A stretch of DNA of 14,247 nucleotides from Gammaproteobacteria bacterium. Lineage in GTDB: Bacteria > Gemmatimonadota > Gemmatimonadetes > Longimicrobiales > Gaopeijiaceae. The position numbers were made by a program, and so were the translations under genes. Every line of letters starts with the position of its first letter. Positions within the stretch are counted from its first letter, which is position 1. Below the pieces are notes generated by a model. That model was not told the DNA's origin. It saw nothing but the letters and a program-made list of their open reading frames with translations, and did no database searches. This document shows positions 13,405 through 14,247 of this stretch, one piece after another. The stretch is from assembly GCA_009843625.1 (NCBI GenBank), contig VYDD01000068.1, positions 7,621-21,867 of the forward strand, written 5' to 3'.

Positions 13405-14247
13405 ACGGCCATGGGCCGAGGGCGATCAGCGCCTCGGGATTTGCAGCCATGCGCTGCATGAAGCTGTAGGTGTAGGCCCGGATCTCGGCGCCCTGGGAAT
13501 AGACCTCCAGCGCGTAGATCTGCGTCGTCGGATAGTTCCTGAGCGCGTCCAGGCCGCGGGCGGCCGGCATTTCGTCAATGTACACTCTCGGGCTGACCAC
13601 CTGACCCCGTCTCCAGATGCAATGACTCGACAACGCGCCGGGCGCCTGGGAGGGAAGGTTCCATCCTCCGAGACCCCGGGCCGGCTGCCATCCCGGAAGC
13701 GTCACGCCGCCCATGATCGGACAGGGTCGCCGCTCAAGGCCCGTCTCCCGCCAGAGGAACTCGAAGACATCCGGCTCCGGGCTGCGCAGCAGCCGTTCCT
13801 GGTCGAACGCCCGAGCCTGGTACGGAAGGGACTGTCGACGCGTCCGAAGGCGCCTCACCATGGTGTCGATGTTGTCGGCCACCGCAGTGACGCCGTCGAG
13901 CAGGATCGGCCTGGGCTTGAGGTCGATCTCGATGATGGCCCCGGCCTCCGGCACCTCGACGTCTGCCGCAACCTCCCAGTACCCGAACTGGGTTGCGACG
14001 ACGGTCTGCGAGCCGGCGGGGACGCCCTCGATGCGGAACGACCCACGCGCGTCGGTGAGCGCGCCGTAGTCGTCGTCCTCCAGATACACGGCAGCCCCCG
14101 CGACCGGGGTCCCCATGACTTCGTCCAGGACAACACCCCGGAGGGTGACTCGTATCGGGGCCGGATCTTCCTCCTGCGCATGCACTCCCGATGCCGACAA
14201 GAGGCCGAGCGCCGCCATCAGAATGGAGCGCGCCAGGGCGTCCCGCA
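13403..14247 (-). CDS. Exported carboxypeptidase-regulatory-like/plug-like protein, paralogue 4 (5' end cut by window edge)
   Basis: The frame is open to the right edge, so the true start is probably outside the window. The first ATG inside (14218) would give MAALGLLSASGVHAQ, a signal peptide lacking its basic part, while the codons upstream add RDALARSIL and complete a normal one. Counting from that internal Met, 271 residues follow: the beta domain (RGVVLDEVMGTPVAGAAVYL, then TQFGYWEV), PRPILLDGVTAV, a basic block MVRRLRTRRQ, FDQERLLRSPE, two cysteines 33 residues apart (RRPCPIMGG to SSHCIWRRG), and the plug-like VVSPRVYIDEMPA and IYALEVYSQGAEIRAYTY. It ends GPWP. Its loop is the longest of the set and rich in Gly, Pro and Trp. 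It is the first known gene of the array in transcription order, 10 bp before paralogue 3. Further copies may lie beyond the edge. Confidence 0.86.
   Translation of the reverse strand, partial: RDALARSILMAALGLLSASGVHAQEEDPAPIRVTLRGVVLDEVMGTPVAGAAVYLEDDDYGALTDARGSFRIEGVPAGSQTVVATQFGYWEVAADVEVPEAGAIIEIDLKPRPILLDGVTAVADNIDTMVRRLRTRRQSLPYQARAFDQERLLRSPEPDVFEFLWRETGLERRPCPIMGGVTLPGWQPARGLGGWNLPSQAPGALSSHCIWRRGQVVSPRVYIDEMPAARGLDALRNYPTTQIYALEVYSQGAEIRAYTYSFMQRMAANPEALIALGPWP

Larger units (their letters stand above)
10845..14247 (-). repeat. Tandem gene array of four paralogues
   Basis: Four consecutive same-strand genes encode the same domain order with nearly identical blocks (LLDGVT, RR-x-R-S/T-RR, DQER-x-LR, SPRV-x-x-DE-x-PA, GAE-x-RAYTY-x-FMQRMA). 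Spacings are 14, 14 and 10 bp. They are diverged direct repeats of about 0.8-0.9 kb produced by tandem duplication. Copies 2 and 3 are the closest pair and copies 1 and 4 are more diverged. Confidence 0.85.

Overview
The window is GC-rich with strong G/C bias at third codon positions and is almost entirely coding. The protein mix suggests Gemmatimonadota or a related Gram-negative group: a ~1,000-residue exported Asp-box (BNR) propeller, a lipoprotein-like 6-bladed propeller, several exported carboxypeptidase-regulatory-like proteins, a Tat-exported molybdenum hydroxylase, and signal peptides that repeatedly end in Ala|Gln. This assignment is inferred from family content. No rRNA or other taxonomic marker is present.

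Layout, left to right. (1) 1-1460, minus strand: a two-gene molybdenum hydroxylase operon, with a [2Fe-2S] small subunit followed by the N-terminal part of a Tat-signal molybdopterin-binding large subunit that runs off the left edge. (2) 1461-1700: a divergent intergenic region. (3) 1701-5899, plus strand: the exported BNR-repeat protein overlapping by ATGA with a lipoprotein-like 6-bladed beta-propeller. (4) 6028-6861, plus strand: a carbon-nitrogen hydrolase with a GTG start, convergent with (5), 9 bp apart. (5) 6871-10687, minus strand, in transcription order from right to left: a small membrane-anchored protein, a QOR-type quinone oxidoreductase, an exported creatininase-family protein and an ALDH7-type aldehyde dehydrogenase, with spacings of 31, 32 and 1 bp. 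(6) 10845-14247, minus strand: four tandem paralogues, the first cut by the right edge. Each has a signal peptide, a carboxypeptidase-regulatory-like beta domain, an Arg-rich linker and a segment that resembles the plug of SusC/TonB-dependent receptors, but none has room for a barrel. The genes are 10-14 bp apart.

The most noteworthy part is the tandem paralogue array. Its members share nearly invariant blocks but differ sharply in a loop between two conserved cysteines (8, 20, 31 and 33 residues). This looks like a duplicated exported scaffold diversifying one surface loop. The metabolic genes in (5) may act on amides and aldehydes: a creatininase-like amidohydrolase with non-canonical metal-site residues sits 1 bp upstream of an aldehyde dehydrogenase of the aminoadipate-semialdehyde type. 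No substrate can be named from sequence alone. No tRNA, rRNA, CRISPR array, insertion sequence, origin or convincing intrinsic terminator was seen, and no gene-free stretch exceeds 300 bp.
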